Source: Druceiella hillmani
Taxonomy: Eukaryota; Arthropoda; Insecta; Lepidoptera; Hepialidae
Length of the DNA: 64,000 bases
Reading direction: 5' to 3'
Assembly (NCBI GenBank): GCA_039881145.1
Contig: JAYKKI010000005.1
Span: forward strand, 23,121,501 to 23,185,500
Shown: in pieces, positions 24,246 to 37,306 of the stretch
Layout: every line of letters starts with the position of its first letter
Numbering within the stretch: position 1 is the stretch's first letter
Program-made: the position numbers and the translations under genes
Notes under the pieces: generated by a model
Told to the model about the DNA's origin: nothing
The model's input: only the letters and a program-made list of their open reading frames with translations
The model's database searches: none

Positions 24246-24970
24246 TCTGTGTCTTTTCGAGGATATGTTGTGTAAAAATAATACAGAAATACATATATCG
24301 TATTCACTCTGAATACAGATGATGCAATTAATTCGTATGATCTGTTCTTATACTCTGACAGTCTATTTTTAACTATGGTGAGATAGAAAATTGTATACTA
24401 TTTAGTCTTTCATTCACAATATGAAATTTCTTAGAGATTCAATACAGAGATTTATATGAATATATAAAAAAGTGAACCAAATATACATGTTTAATTAATA
24501 CTGCAAGTGTACTGTGATTAGGTACTTAATACGGAAGTAGGTACCCTAATCTTCACACTCCATAACCATTGGTATAATATTAATTATACCTACCTAATTT
24601 TTATAAGGACAATTATCTTGCAATAGTTGGTGAAACGAATAATGAGTTTAATGCAATTTTTATTAAATACTTATAATAATAAACGAAATCATAATCAATA
24701 TAAAAATAAATAAACCAGTTAAGTACACGTATTCGTCCTACGAGAGTCCAACGCATATAAACTTTTAAGAGTACCTAGTTTTCTGTAAACTAACATGTGT
24801 TACTTTTACTGGCATATACTGTTGAATGACATATACCGTATGTATCATTAAAAATAGTAGGTAACTTCTGATAATGTGAAAGAAGAATAGGTGAGAAATC
24901 CTATAACAACAAAGAATGACTGCAGAGGATATGGCAACACCAGTCGTGTGGACACCGTAATGCAAGACCC
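24246..24970. other. AT-rich non-coding stretch
   Basis: No supported feature seen. Confidence 0.5.
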
Positions 24971-25004
24971 ATCCATTGTTTATGCATTTACATAAACAAT
25001 GGAT
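24971..25004. repeat. Perfect 14-bp hairpin
   Basis: 'atccattgtttatg' (24971-24984) and 'cataaacaatggat' (24991-25004) flank a 6-base loop. Confidence 0.9.
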
Positions 25005-26934
25005 ATTGGTAGTTATATAGAACTCTTATTTAAATTCGTTCTATTGTCAGTCTATGTTTATTCACGTACTAATGAACGGAATATGGCGTTTCTCTTTAAC
25101 CTAAAGGATTACAGCTACACACAGCATGTCGGAACAATGGTTAGGGTCTAACTCTGTCATCCAAATACACCCTTTTCCATGATTTCAATTCCATATATTT
25201 TTGTGAAATTCACTCTTTTTTCCGCGATACTGGAGTTTCAGTTAGTTATTCCATGTCACTGAATGTTAAAACTTCAAACGTAATTTCGCAAGTGCAAGTG
25301 GTTTATCCTTTATAAGTACTGATTTATGTTATAGGATCAAATTTTTTCCTCAAGGTGTGATTTTATACTTGGCCGAATATAAGGAAAAAATAACATGCAG
25401 AAACCTCAATCCTGGCGGTTTCTGTGATAACTGTGGTTACGAAGTGCAATAAATATAAAAAAAAGGGTGGATAAATACTATGAGTATGAAAACAGTGAAC
25501 AGAGGCGACGATGGTGCCAATAGCTTTTGTTTCGAGACTGCAACCGCTGCATCTTCATACTGTAACTTTTGTGTGACGAATCTTAAAATTTCACTCTCAT
25601 CATTTTTTCATAACGCGCCTAAAGAAGTATAACTTCAAAAATTCGTCTTTTAACGAGTGATTCCAGAAATGTATCCATTAAAGCGATGTATGAAAATTAA
25701 TGTCTCTCTAGCCACTTCCTTACATTTGACGGTATGGTTCTTTTCGAGTAGCAACGAACACAATATACGATTTACTGTATCTCTTATTCCCCTATATATT
25801 TTATATATTGCTGATCTTAAATGAAAATTTAAAAAAATGTTTACTTTGATAAATTCTTTTAAATAAATGTGTTTACCCTGTGTTGCATTGACTTAACCGC
25901 ACCATTTTATGATACAATTCACAATTTATATACGTTATGAAATAAACGTCTGCCAAATGAGCATATGCACATACATATATACTTTGCGTTTATTTCACAG
26001 TAGAACATTTTTTTTTATTGTTTACTGACTGCATTTGCAAGACGGTAGGTAATGGCGCTGATTCAAAATTCAGTCGTGTTAAAATCTTTCTTGGTGTTAA
26101 GTAATTTCTGTATTAAAAAAATATACTTATGTAATGTTAAAATTACAGGTACGCTCGCAGCCAGACTGTTGTTTTTACTGCAATGGAAAATGATAGACAC
26201 GTTTGTCGTTAATAAGACACTTGATAAAAATAAGACTTACTTAATTTATCTAGGCCTTATTTGTATCAACATTTTTTTCGACGTTAGCTTTATTCTTCTT
26301 TATTTTTGGGCATATAGACCTTATTAGAACATAGACCTAATTTGTATCAAGTAATTTATTTTTAAGAAAATAGAGCCACTTCAGAAGAAAGAACAATATA
26401 ATACGACATATCAGTTGAATATTGTCGCTGCTGGGATGGATGCATATGAACAATTTAATTTGTAGTTATAAAATACTTAATTACAGCTCGATTACATAGA
26501 AACACCCATATTTTTAACTTCCTTTAGCAAACTTTGAAATTATCAATATTTAGTATCCGGTCTCATTATTTTTTATCTATTTTCTCATACGTTTAAAGAA
26601 AATATGCCAATTATATTATAAACATAGATATTCAAATAATCGTAAGGCCGATATTTAATTTTCTTATTTAAACAAAACTTATAAAGTAGTTTCTTAATAC
26701 AGTTATGTCTCAGAGAAATCCAAATTTATTTGGTGGCATACACAAGTGAAGGTTCTAATTCAAATTTCTCTCGAATTTCTAATTTTTTTTTAGTTCGAGT
26801 GAAATTGTTCTGTAAATTCTTTTAGCAGAGTACAAACATATATAAGTTTTGATGACAAAATATAACATAGTTAGATACACATTTTGACCCGCTTTTTATT
26901 TATTTTGTTTCATACATCATAAACTTTTAAAACT
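25005..26934. other. Non-coding stretch with a short dispersed repeat
   Basis: 'ataacgcgcctaaagaagta' followed by 'taacttcaaaaa' near 25610-25642 resembles 'ataacgtgcttaaaaaagta' near 1972. Both may be pieces of a dispersed lepidopteran repeat. Nothing else is recognised; the 91-codon frame at 26052-26327 has no coding character. Confidence 0.4.
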
Positions 26935-27545
26935 TGTCAAGTACGAGAATAACTCGCAATACGAGGGTTGCTTATACGTTTAGACATTTATAAACATTTG
27001 GGGGTGCATAATATTTGTATTAAACTATTTACAAATATGATTTTCTCACAACATAAATATATTGTCTACTACCCCTTCTGCAGGCGAAAAACGTGGTGCC
27101 TATTTCATAAACGATCACATCTGTAATTATCAATATACCTTTCCGGGGAGGCTTCTAAAAACCTTCTTTTTTTCATAATTTTATGTTCAGTAATCTCGGA
27201 AATGAGGAGAGAGAACACATTTCCGTTTGGACCTTTCTCAGTATATCTCTGAACATAATATATTTGAAATTATAAAAAAAGTTTAAACCCGTATAACTAG
27301 CCTTTTCAAACGACACAACTTATATGGAATTTAAATTTTGTTTGATATGAATTAATAGTTTCCCATTAAAATTTCCATATGAATATCTTTGAGTATTATT
27401 GAAATATATAAGGGTTATGTTTTATCGTTGTGCCAAAATTAAAGCTTTTGCATCAAGCGGTTTCTGAAAAAAATGGCTAGGACAGATGGACAGACACGTA
27501 AGTGAAAAAATAAGTAAGGTTTCCGTTTTTCCTTTTGAGGTACCA
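26935..27545 (+). mobile_element. Tailed lepidopteran-type repeat, copy 3
   Basis: The head 'aacttgtcaagtacgagaat' with 'actcgcaatacgagggttgc' is followed by 'cgtttagacatttataaac'. The tail has 'aggacagatggacagacacg', 'aagtgaaaaaataagtaagg' and 'tttccttttgaggtacc'. The three copies differ enough that the family looks old. Confidence 0.65.
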
Positions 27546-27825
27546 AATAATAACAATTTTTCCTATGTCAAAAACATTCCTTGACAATATTTCTTTATTC
27601 AAAACTTTTTGTACAATATTCGTTGCTTTATCCGCATTACATGAAAGTAAACCTAATTCTGACGTCAAACTACTTAAAATATTCTAGAACCACTTAAGTA
27701 CAAAGTCAAACAATTTAATGTTCTATTAACTTGTTAACTCGAACACATTACGACGCATCACCGGTGATTACGACTATTCTACGCGGGACTTCAATGCGCT
27801 CAAATGCATTATTGCGCCGGAAAGG

Positions 27826-27945
27826 AACTGTAAACAGTCCACGTTAACTCCTCGTCTTACGCAAACATGAGACATAGTTAGACACCTCGTCCCTGCGGGT
27901 GTTTGTCAAGTTTACTACGACGCTGTATCCTTGTGATGCGCAATG
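27826..27945. other. GC-richer block B, homologous to block A at 24095-24245
   Basis: 'gtcttacgcaaa' (27855-27866), 'agac', 'cctcg', 'tttgtcaagtt' and 'cgacgctgta' match block A in order. The GC-rich context extends from about 27745 to 27990. Confidence 0.5.
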
Positions 27946-28194
27946 AGAGCATTCATTGTGTGCGATTGTTCAGCGAGACAATTGCATAGAAAAAGAGAAT
28001 AAGAGAAAAATAATGGGCAAACACTAGATAACATTTTTTAATACTTTATATTTTACAAAAGAGAAGACAAGTGTATTTTTGATAAGTTTACGTCTTCATT
28101 TGCTTTCGTTGTAAGTTAGCTACAATATATGGGTACCTAATAATATACACGCAGTTTATCTTTCTGAAGTACAACTTCTTATGGCGCGGTGTAA

Positions 28195-28390
28195 AACCAT
28201 TTGTATAGCATACTTCATATCACACTTGAGCGCTCAAACTTAAAATGTTATCATGAATGACGTTCGATCTACACTCTATGACATTTTATTATTGTCTACT
28301 CAACGTTAGTGAGCGTATAGAAATTTTATTAGGGAGCCATTTGCAGCAAACTTCATGTCAGACCTGAGTGTTCAGACTTGAAAATTAGTC
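28195..28390. repeat. Diverged tandem duplication, about 140-bp period
   Basis: 'ccatttgtatagcatacttc' near 28197 and 'ccatttgcagcaaacttcat' near 28336 start two related blocks. Each continues with a 'tca.a.ctgag.g.tca.acttgaaa'-like pattern. They clearly differ, so the duplication is old. Confidence 0.6.
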
Positions 28391-29814
28391 ACAAAGTTTG
28401 TTAGTTGTACGTTTCGAAATGTACTACCAATACAAAGGTAGTTATGTATGATACAGATTGTTTTGTTTTAGGACTGGTAAGAGATTACCGAATGTATACT
28501 ACATACTTAGTCTTTTTATATTTTCAATCATGTAATTTATTTCTTTTTCAAATCTGACATTTTAAATAAGATTTTAAAAAAATAAACAAAGACATAGTAG
28601 AAGTTCTATTTCCCTCGTGCAGTTCATTAAGTACACACATTTTTTTTATAATGGACATTTCAATACATTCCTAAATAAGAATGTTTTCCAACCTAACAGT
28701 AACAATAACACTAAATATTATTGATTATACATTTACTTGGAAACCAATTGTGATAAGACTTTATAGTTTTCACAGCGATACAGTATATTCAATCTCTCTG
28801 GTTTTTCCACGCATGCTCTTACCTTTTCGTACTCTGTATTGGATGAGCTATCCACTGCATAAACCAGATAATTGTGGGTAGCACGCGAAGCATAGATAAA
28901 GTTTAATTTATTATCACTCTGATGGCTTTAGTTCATTCGTCACCGTAATAATTTTTACTTACAGTTTATAAGAATTTTATGTCAAATATAAAACAGTACT
29001 AGCTTTACTTGTAACTTGGCTTCCCTAGAAAAGGAAAAATATAAATTATCTCCCACAGTAAAATTTCTATACTCATCTCACTAAGATCGCTTGAATAGTG
29101 AAAACGACACTAGGGAGGCCTAGAAACGAGACAAAAAACTAACTCAACTTCGCATTTAGAATATGAGTTAAGATAAAAAGAGAGGTTTCATTTTACCCAT
29201 TATAACACTAATTTAGTAAATGTATGTATAAGAATTAGATTATAATGCATGTAATGTACAAATACCTACTAATCTGTACATACGTTTTATATGCCGTTGT
29301 ACGAAATATGTGACAAATTATTTCGTAAAATGGTGATTTTAACTTATCAATGTAAAAATTTTTGAATATTATTTTCATAAAATATTAAAAATTGTTATTA
29401 AATAACATTATTTGCTGACAACTACGAAAGAAATAAAATTACATGAAAAATTTAGCAATTTTTTTGACACACGAAATTTTCACGTAATATAGACGATACC
29501 AAAAGCAAGAAAACACTTTATGGGTATCAAAATCACTTCGTCTGATGTTAAAAGTACGAAACACCTATTTGAGGAGAGAAATTATTCTCTGATACCGCCA
29601 ACTCTACTCTCGAGAAAAATTGTAAAGAATATTTTTCCACATCCAAACTCCAGCTTTAAAGTTTTCCGATTTTATTGATCTGAGAAGAATAATAAAGTGA
29701 AGTAGAGGCGCCGTTATAGTTGAAGACAGTATATTAATTTTGAAGAGAGATCTGTTAATAATTCCAGCACGTATGAGCCGTTAAAACTATAACCGCATTA
29801 TATGAAATAAAGTC
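28391..29814. other. AT-rich non-coding stretch
   Basis: No supported feature seen. Confidence 0.5.
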
Positions 29815-30260
29815 GCAAGGAAGCTCTATCCTCTGAAACAAAGTCGCTTCCAGCGTCTGTCTGTCCCTCTGTAAGTTAAGATCTTTTAAACTACGCAACG
29901 GATTTTGATGCGGTTTTCACTATCATTCAGATAATTTCTTCCGGAAGGTTTATAGGTATTGTTTATAGGGTTTGCATGTTATATTTACAGGAAATAAAAA
30001 AAGTTAACATTTTGTTAAAAAATAGAATTTCGGGCGCTTTTATTGCTAACGCTGACTAAACTTTATGAGATATATCAAAATACTGTACTATGGAATTGTG
30101 TATTTTGAAAATATCTACAAAAATGTCCGAGATTGCATATATCTATGTCCTACGGATAAGTCACAATGACCATTTTTATTAATTTTTTTGTAGGATATAA
30201 TTTCGAAGTTATTTTGATCAATATTATATTAATCTTTGTTTAATTAAATAAGTTAGTTTT
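29815..30260 (+). mobile_element. Dispersed arthropod repeat fragment
   Basis: 'aaagtcgcttccagcgtctg' followed by 'tctgtccctctgtaagttaa' and 'aactacgcaacggattttga' is a block I recognise as recurring in lepidopteran and other arthropod genomes. The downstream part ('tcttccggaaggtttatagg', 'gacgctgact'-like DNA) fits the same family loosely. I cannot assign it to a named element, and the ends are uncertain. Confidence 0.5.
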
Positions 30261-30299
30261 CTTGGGCAGTTAATGTAAATATAAATTACTCTTTACAGC

Positions 30300-30893
30300 A
30301 AATCATTATCATTAATATTTTAGAAGATATCACAGATTTAAAATTACTGTGCACGGACGGCGGCGGCGCGTGAATAACAATATTATTATTAATCGCTCCA
30401 CAATTACACCACATAAGTATCTACATTGCACCCGCTAGTTCTTTATAACAACATTGTTACGATCGTTAGAAAAAAGGGGCGCATAAATAAGAACAAAACT
30501 CTATTCAAATACATTGTGGTCGAAATTTATATTTAATTCTTTTACAGGACTACAATTATTTAACACGTCACTATTATACTCGTACAGTAAACACTAAGTG
30601 CAATCGTGCGTCAATGCGTAACACTCTAGCTTTACTGCGAATGCCTTTTAAACCAATTTTTGTAAAATTTATATAATAAAATAAACAATGACATGTATGA
30701 TTATTCATCGTCATGTTACGCAATCGTTTTCTTTAATCACAACTTAATAATATTAAGCAAAAAAAACACCGCATAGCAAGAAATGTCAGTACAAATAAAG
30801 TTGTGTAAACACAGGCCATCGCAATCTTCGTTAGCGATCCAACAAAACAACACCCAGCCAAGCCACAGGCACCATAAACTCACCTCATAAACC
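30300..30893. other. Mixed-composition stretch with a CGG-rich patch
   Basis: 'gcacggacggcggcggcgcg' lies at 30352-30371. No coding frame is seen. A strong minus-strand splice-donor match ('gag|gtgagt') lies at 30884/30883, just beyond the stop of the candidate frame at 30894-31136. Confidence 0.3.
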
Positions 30894-31136
30894 TCAAACC
30901 AAAAAAACGAGATACAAAAACGAGCCTAATCTCCCTAACCGCAACCAGATAGGATACAGCCGTTCCCCAATCCTTTTTTCCCTCGTAATGCACTCGGCAA
31001 ACAATGTGGCTACAAGTGCCGGCGATAACGTGACTGCCACGAGCGACACAATAATCCAGCAAGACACTCCACGGCAAATATTTGTCCAACTCCTTAGAGC
31101 GAAGTATTCAAACATGTGTCGGGTTGCCGCGCTCAT
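30894..31136 (-). CDS. Candidate small ORF or first exon, unknown
   Basis: This 80-codon frame starts at an ATG on the minus strand (31136) in GC-richer DNA. It begins 'MSAATRHMFEYFALRSW', has one hydrophobic segment (about residues 26-46, 'WIIVSLVAVTLSPALVATLF') that could be a membrane anchor, and a second hydrophobic run at the end. Upstream lies a TATA-like 'tttttatagaaa' and an inverted 'gcgcagt...actgcgc' pair. A consensus splice donor sits ten bases past the stop. If the donor is real, the exon may be 5' untranslated and this frame only an upstream ORF. I do not recognise the protein. Confidence 0.3.
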   Translation of the reverse strand: MSAATRHMFEYFALRSWTNICRGVSCWIIVSLVAVTLSPALVATLFAECITREKRIGERLYPIWLRLGRLGSFLYLVFLV

Positions 31137-31209
31137 GCGCCGTGTTTAAATTATTTGTGTGGAGAATTGCACGTCGCGCAGTGGTTTCTATAAAAAAACT
31201 GCGCTTTGA

Positions 31210-32074
31210 GGTTTGAAATATATAAAAATCAAATAAGAATTTGTGACGTGTATTTATATTACATATACTTGTTATCTCTATATACTATGTGTTAGGGATT
31301 GCTAAAATAGAGAAAACACAGAAGTTATGATAAGAAATGGTACTTTCAAGGTTATAATATGTTTTATAAATTTCTGCCTACACATAAATTGTCACCAACA
31401 TTCTTTCAGTATATACATTACATAAATTTAATACAAACAGGACTAAAATCCAGAAAACGTATCCTGAGAAGTCTCCAGATGATATTTTTTAAACATGTTT
31501 TGCTATTATAGTTTAATACTAATATTTCATAATTCCTTTTAAATTTCTTTGACATTTGTAATAAAATTATAAGATTTTGGTTAACTGAAACATAGTATTT
31601 TTTCTCATAAATATTTTCGTTTAAAATCTCTACATCGAGCTTAATACGTGCGTTGGTTAAAATTGCTTAAAAGGTTACAACATACCAAATTTCTTAATAA
31701 AATATAATTCCGTGAATTTAATGATTACATTTGAAAGTTATTTCATCAAGCATAATTCCCAATCACAAGGATATTAAATATTTCCGTTTTGATCAGGCGT
31801 TCTACAACAAAAAAATATGTGCACTTTAGTGCATATAACTATGAAAATTTAACGTATAAGATGAGAGTTGATGATTATGTTAAGAGGCGAATGTTAAAAT
31901 GACAGTAAAAATATACTTAAAACGTTTATCAGATCAATGTTTTGCTATATTAACACAGTCATCTGCAAGATGTGATACCTAAGAATAGTCAAGAAAGTAG
32001 ATATTGAAATGTTACTATCAGGCAGATTCTTTATATACAGCCACTGAGGATTATGATCGAAGCTCAGCTGCGAT
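31210..32074. other. AT-rich non-coding stretch
   Basis: No supported feature seen. Confidence 0.5.
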
Positions 32075-32279
32075 AGTTTGGTTACATTAATCGAAAGGCA
32101 GACGCCGTGTTGCCGAGGCAGACTTGGGAAGCACGGTGGGTGAATAATATTGACGAGGCTCTCGGGTTTCACGGATTTTTAGACGAGGAGGTACCTACGG
32201 CAAAACTTTGTAAAATCCTCGACATAAAGAGGCGAAGGAGAAAGCGATTAGTAGCGAATAGTTTTTTTTACATTGTGTA
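32075..32279 (+). other. Open segment with coding-like composition, unknown
   Basis: One plus frame stays open for 68 codons without an ATG and includes 'DEALGFHGFLDEEV' followed by a basic run 'IKRRRRKRL'. G+C is locally raised at 32080-32250. Possible acceptors ('ctcag' at about 32065, 'ggcag' at about 32101) are weak, and the frame has no strong donor. It could be a decayed exon or conserved non-coding DNA. I do not recognise it. Confidence 0.2.
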
Positions 32280-32360
32280 AATATTTTTCTGTAATGATAA
32301 ATAATGCACAAGTTATTAACATATTTTCCTATTATGTTATTGGAAAGGATTGATATATGT

Positions 32361-32374
32361 GTATATATATACAC

Positions 32375-32433
<59 letters not shown>
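32361..32433. repeat. (CA)n/(TA)n compound microsatellite
   Basis: 'tatatatacacacacacaca' is followed by a long (AT)n run. It lies about 40 bp upstream of the LINE fragment at 32470. Confidence 0.95.
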
Positions 32434-32437
<4 letters not shown>

Positions 32438-32469
32438 CCAATAATATTTAATTATTGTTTAACTTAGTT

Positions 32470-32822
32470 ATGAACTATACCATGGAACATCTGCAAAAAC
32501 CTGCACCTTGGACACTGCTGTACGCTGATGATATAGTTCTTATTGCCGAAACTCAAACAGAAGTACAAGAACAACTAAATACATGGCAACAGGCACTAGA
32601 GAAGCGAGGTCTTAAAATGAACAGAGGCAGGACTGAATACATACGGTGTGATATGTCTGGAAATAACACCAACGACAACTCATCAGTGATGATCTAAGGA
32701 ACGTCTCTGAAGAAGGTAAATCAGTTTAAGTATCTCGGTTCAGTTATAGCTCCGAAAGACAGCACTGAAAAAGACATCCAGCACAGCATAACAACTGTCT
32801 GTCTAAAATGGAGATCAAGTGA
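32470..32822 (+). pseudogene. LINE reverse transcriptase fragment (palm motif and downstream)
   Basis: The frame opens with 'PAPWTLLYADDIVLIAET', where YADD is the catalytic core of non-LTR reverse transcriptases. It continues 'EKRGLKMNRGRTEYIRCD', hits an in-frame stop at 32695-32697, and carries on in the same frame as 'LKKVNQFKYLGSVIAPKDST' and 'CLKWRSS'. This is the order expected in LINE ORF2 from motif C through the thumb region. The clade is uncertain, perhaps RTE-like. The N-terminal reverse-transcriptase motifs, endonuclease and 3' end are missing, so this is an internal fragment of roughly 115 codons. It is not related in sequence to the two other LINE relics in the window. Confidence 0.85.
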
Positions 32823-35585
32823 ATTTCGAATTATTTTTAAAGAAATTCTTTATAACGAATGACACTTAAAAAAGATCTTACCTATTTTATTAAAATATAA
32901 GTTAAAGTTAAAGAAATATTATAGAACATTTAATCAATTTAAAAATCAGTAATAAACCTAGATATATAAGAAAGTACGTGCACGAATATATCGATATATA
33001 CATAAACCGTATATTTTTTTATAAATCATAATTCCCAGCAACTGACTACGTTAAGACATGTGCCCTTATTTAATTCTTATTTACTAAACGACGCTAAAAA
33101 TATAAATATTGAAACATTTTTAAATGAAATTGATTCCAATTATTTCAATAAATGGGAAAAAGTTCACAAAACAACTGAATCTGGTGGGCACTGCAAAGTT
33201 CTCGCCAAATTCGAGCCCGCGAGTATATTTTCTATGTAATTTCTCACTGGAAATGTTTAGATGGTTAACAATTATTTTTTAATAGCTGTTTATGAATTAT
33301 CACTACAGTAAACTATTTAAATTTATAAAATGCCTTATGAAGTACAGCACTAAAGTTACAGGAAATGGAATGGAATTTAAAATATAGAATCAATAAGCCA
33401 GGATTAACTTTTAAAATGGTAACTAGTTGTTTTAATTAAAGTATTGCCTTTAATCTAATGAGGCTGTGACTATTATTGAATTTGAATTCGAGGTCATATT
33501 AATAGGTTACGACAAAGAGTGCTTTTTCATAATTACTTCTATACTACAGAAACATTTATTTTTTGATGAAGTCAGTTTATATTTTTAATCTGATTCTTCA
33601 TTCAAGTCAAGTCTTGTATATTATATTTGACAATTTTAAAATATTTTTTTCTTAAATTTATCCTAAATCTTGAGTTCTAGGAAATCAGAAGAGAACGAGG
33701 TAGAATATAAGCATATATATCTAATATGAACTATTGTTATCCTTCTTTAAATGATACCTTTAAACCATAATTTTACCTTTAAATTTTACTTTACTTCTAT
33801 TACATCGTACGACAGTAAAAATAAACTTGTTAAAAAATCTAAACTGAACTTAATGTGCCGATTGATGCTGAATCCAAAGATCAAACAGAAAGTGACAGGT
33901 CTCCCTAGTGACTCCCCATCAATAAAAATAAATTTCGTTAAGTAGTCAAGATTGAAACCTTTAAAGAGCAACTTGTAATGAATATATATTTTTTTCAGAA
34001 CTGTACACACTAGATTCATAAAATTGACAGATTTTCATGTAATTATTATTTATTAAAAAAATGTTAAGTGAAACAAATGTATCTATTGTTTAATATGGTT
34101 AATAAATTGTTATTAAATAATGCTAATATTAATTTCTAATATCCGAAATCTATTTTAAACATTTAAAGATTTTTATTCGACTTACGGGCACAGCGATCAC
34201 AATACAGTCTAGATTAGTCGATGAATAGTGAAAAACAAAAGGTAAGTATATCGAATCGATTGACGACTGTCTACCTCTATATATTTTACACTGTTTCCAT
34301 TTGAAGTAAAGTAGCCAATAGTAGTCCTTTTAATATGTTAACTTCTCTAATAAGTTATTAAATTTTAATAAAAAATATTTCAAAATCTGAATGTCACAAA
34401 AAAATTAATCAATATACGTATAATTTTTATCTATGATTTGCTGCTATCTGGTAGCCAAAAATTTATTTACTTATTTAAAAAAAAATGTGGGGTTTTTTGA
34501 AAATCTTTCATAATGTCGACTTTTTTAACCAGTAAATTATTGCTTAGAGCTCTAAACAACTGATAATAAGATGGCACAATATCCGGTGAATAAAGTGATT
34601 TTGGGAGTAAAATCTAGCCCAATTCCGTGTATATGGTCTAGCGTATTCATGGTAAAAAAACTCTTCCCTGTTAACTGTGAACTTGCTGATTAGTCGATCA
34701 TTTTCTTATAATTAATCTCTACTTTCACCATACTCCCAATGAATAACACTCTTGATGTTCCATCAGCAATCAGCATCACCTTTTTCGCATTCAGTTCATG
34801 TTTGAGTACTAAAACCCTTATTTGCCCTGTACTAAGCTATTACTGTTTTCATGTACCTTTAATAAATGTAACCCGTTTCCACATATACTAAATAAATTAA
34901 ATGAATATAGAAAAAAAATGGAAACAAATTCACAACTCGCCCAGCTATCCTTACAAAACGCTTCACTGCCATCATTTGCACAAAGGATACATAGTCCAAA
35001 ATCTTATCCTTATCCTTTTTGTAAAAAAACATATCGTTTATTTTTTTTCCTCTTACAAAGCGACGGCAGGAAAAAATTAAATATACTATATTTTTTCTAG
35101 AAAAAAAGATACATTTTTATAAAACGAAAGAAAGCCAAACTATATCTTGAAAGTACGAGCCTAGAAGGAACCAGAACTCCAAATTCCAAATATAGGTAGG
35201 TCCTTTAATTCCAAGTTTGAAAATACGAATTCACGAATATAATCAAAGGATCCATTTTTAATCACTCTTAAGATATGAAGAAAATTTATTTCCACAAAAT
35301 TTATTTTCACACTGTTACCTCCATTTAATGGCTATTTTCATGTTTGAAGTGAAAACATTTTTCATATCTACCATAATAACATATAAGTGCACGTAGATAC
35401 CAAAAGCGCTAATGAGATATCTACTTAGGCAAATGGTCCATAAAGCTCACACGCACACGTTATTCAATCTGCGTGACAAAAAAAGGGATTCAATCGTACA
35501 GAACAAATCATATTAGCTAAATTTACAACCCGAATATTGGAGTTCGAGGGAGAATTTTACTTTGTATTCAATATGTTAATCAGCG
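32823..35585. other. AT-rich non-coding stretch
   Basis: No supported feature. Overlapping frames at 33751-33945 and 34822-35100 look random. Confidence 0.5.
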
Positions 35586-35705
35586 ATGGCGAACAGATGG
35601 GGTGAAACAAGAGAGAAAGAAATAAAAAAGGGGTGAGTCTGCCCGCATCCCCTATAGTGGCAGGACGCTGAGTACGTGGTTTTCTCCACTGTGTCTTGTG
35701 TTTTT
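35586..35705. other. Purine-rich then GC-richer patch, unknown
   Basis: 'aacaagagagaaagaaataa' leads into 'ggggtgagtctgcccgcatc' and 'ggcaggacgctgagtacgtg'. It stands out in composition but has no open frame. It may be a repeat fragment that I do not recognise. Confidence 0.25.
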
Positions 35706-37306
35706 TTCGACGTTAAAAAATATTCACACGAACAGCGATTTTGGTGATGACTTCATTGACCTATTGGAAGCTAGAGTAACAGAGAGGGAGGATACATTCT
35801 TGAAATTGTACGGATATCTGCTTAATCAAAATAGGGATTTTTTTATTGGACACGACCTTTATCGACTGTAGCGTTTAATTTAAAAAACATCTTTTTAAGA
35901 ACATCGTGGTACATTTATTACATTAATTAAAACTAATCATAAAAATACCGTCACTAAACTGCATGTTTTCATAATAATGTTTTATTTATAATAATATTAT
36001 GAGGGAGTTAGGAATCATATCAAATATACTCTTTCTAATTTTTGAAAAATCGATGACAATGGCAGTGGGATTAAAACTCACTATAATATATCCGTTACTA
36101 AATACATTGTTAATTTTTATGTAAAGCTTATTTTTAAATATCAATTACATGATTTTTATACTCTTCCCATGTTAATCGATTAAAATAAATCTTCTAACTG
36201 GACAGAAATAAATAGTTACGTTTTATGATATATACGTTAGCCAACTGTCCAAAGCGCTATCAATGCTCCTTACCATTCATTTCTTGCCTATATAATTATT
36301 AAAAGTTAGACAACTAACAATGAGAGCTTAGGATTAGCAAAAAATTTCATGTATTATTAACTAAATAAACAACGAAAAAAATCAGAAAAGGAAACTTACG
36401 CATCAAAGTTCCATTAATAAATTCAATTTTCTCAATTTATTAAGTTACCTTGACATATAAATTTGTTAACTGTAATATTTTTTATACCTTTTAAAAAAAT
36501 TATTCTACGGAAAAATGTTTTTAAAATCTTTCCTCCAGTATTTTTTATATAATTATACATTTTGATGAATTATTATTAATTTTTTTATCAAGCTTTTTCA
36601 TAAACAAAATATATTATACACATTTCTAACAATTTTCAGCTATTTTTAAAAATTTATTACCTACAAAAAAGTTTAACTTAAGGAATGGTTTCATATCTTA
36701 AGGGTAATAAAAATTGCAATTAACAATCTACTTCTTATCGTATCGAATCAGCCAAAATTAAAAAAAAAATATTCTTATAAATAAAACAGTCAAAAGAATA
36801 AAAAAGTGAGGAACAGGTTAATCATTCTATTAATTCTTGACTTGAATCAACAATTATTCACTTAAAACTATTAAACAAATTATGGCTACAGATATATCTT
36901 CAGTAAAAACAACGCTATTTAGCTATTAAATCCTGTCCAATAAAAAACAAATTCTAACAAATACATTCACGATAAATGATGATGTTTTGCCTAAAGGTAC
37001 CGACAAACTTATGCAGTAATAAAAAAAAATGTTTAATTCATCTCCGTAAATTTGTTCCTTGTTATCAGAAGAAGTCCCGAACAGCCATAAAACTAAACTA
37101 TCGCGTTTATGGCTCTGCCAGACAAAACTCGCTGGCCTTACTTATGCAGAAATAAAAACATAATAAGACCTAATGACGCCCTGGCAACTGCCCACATTTC
37201 GCGTGGAATTATGATTTTTTTACTTCAGTGAATATATTAAGAAGGCTATTTAAGAGAATCGTCGAAATTAAATACAAACATTGATTTAATTTTAATTTAC
37301 TTTGAC
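35706..37306. other. AT-rich non-coding stretch
   Basis: No supported feature seen. Confidence 0.5.

Noticed and set aside
34195..34250. Acceptor-like 'gggcacag' and donor 'ggtaagta' about 45 bp apart
   Set aside because: All three frames between them contain stops, so an internal coding exon is not supported.
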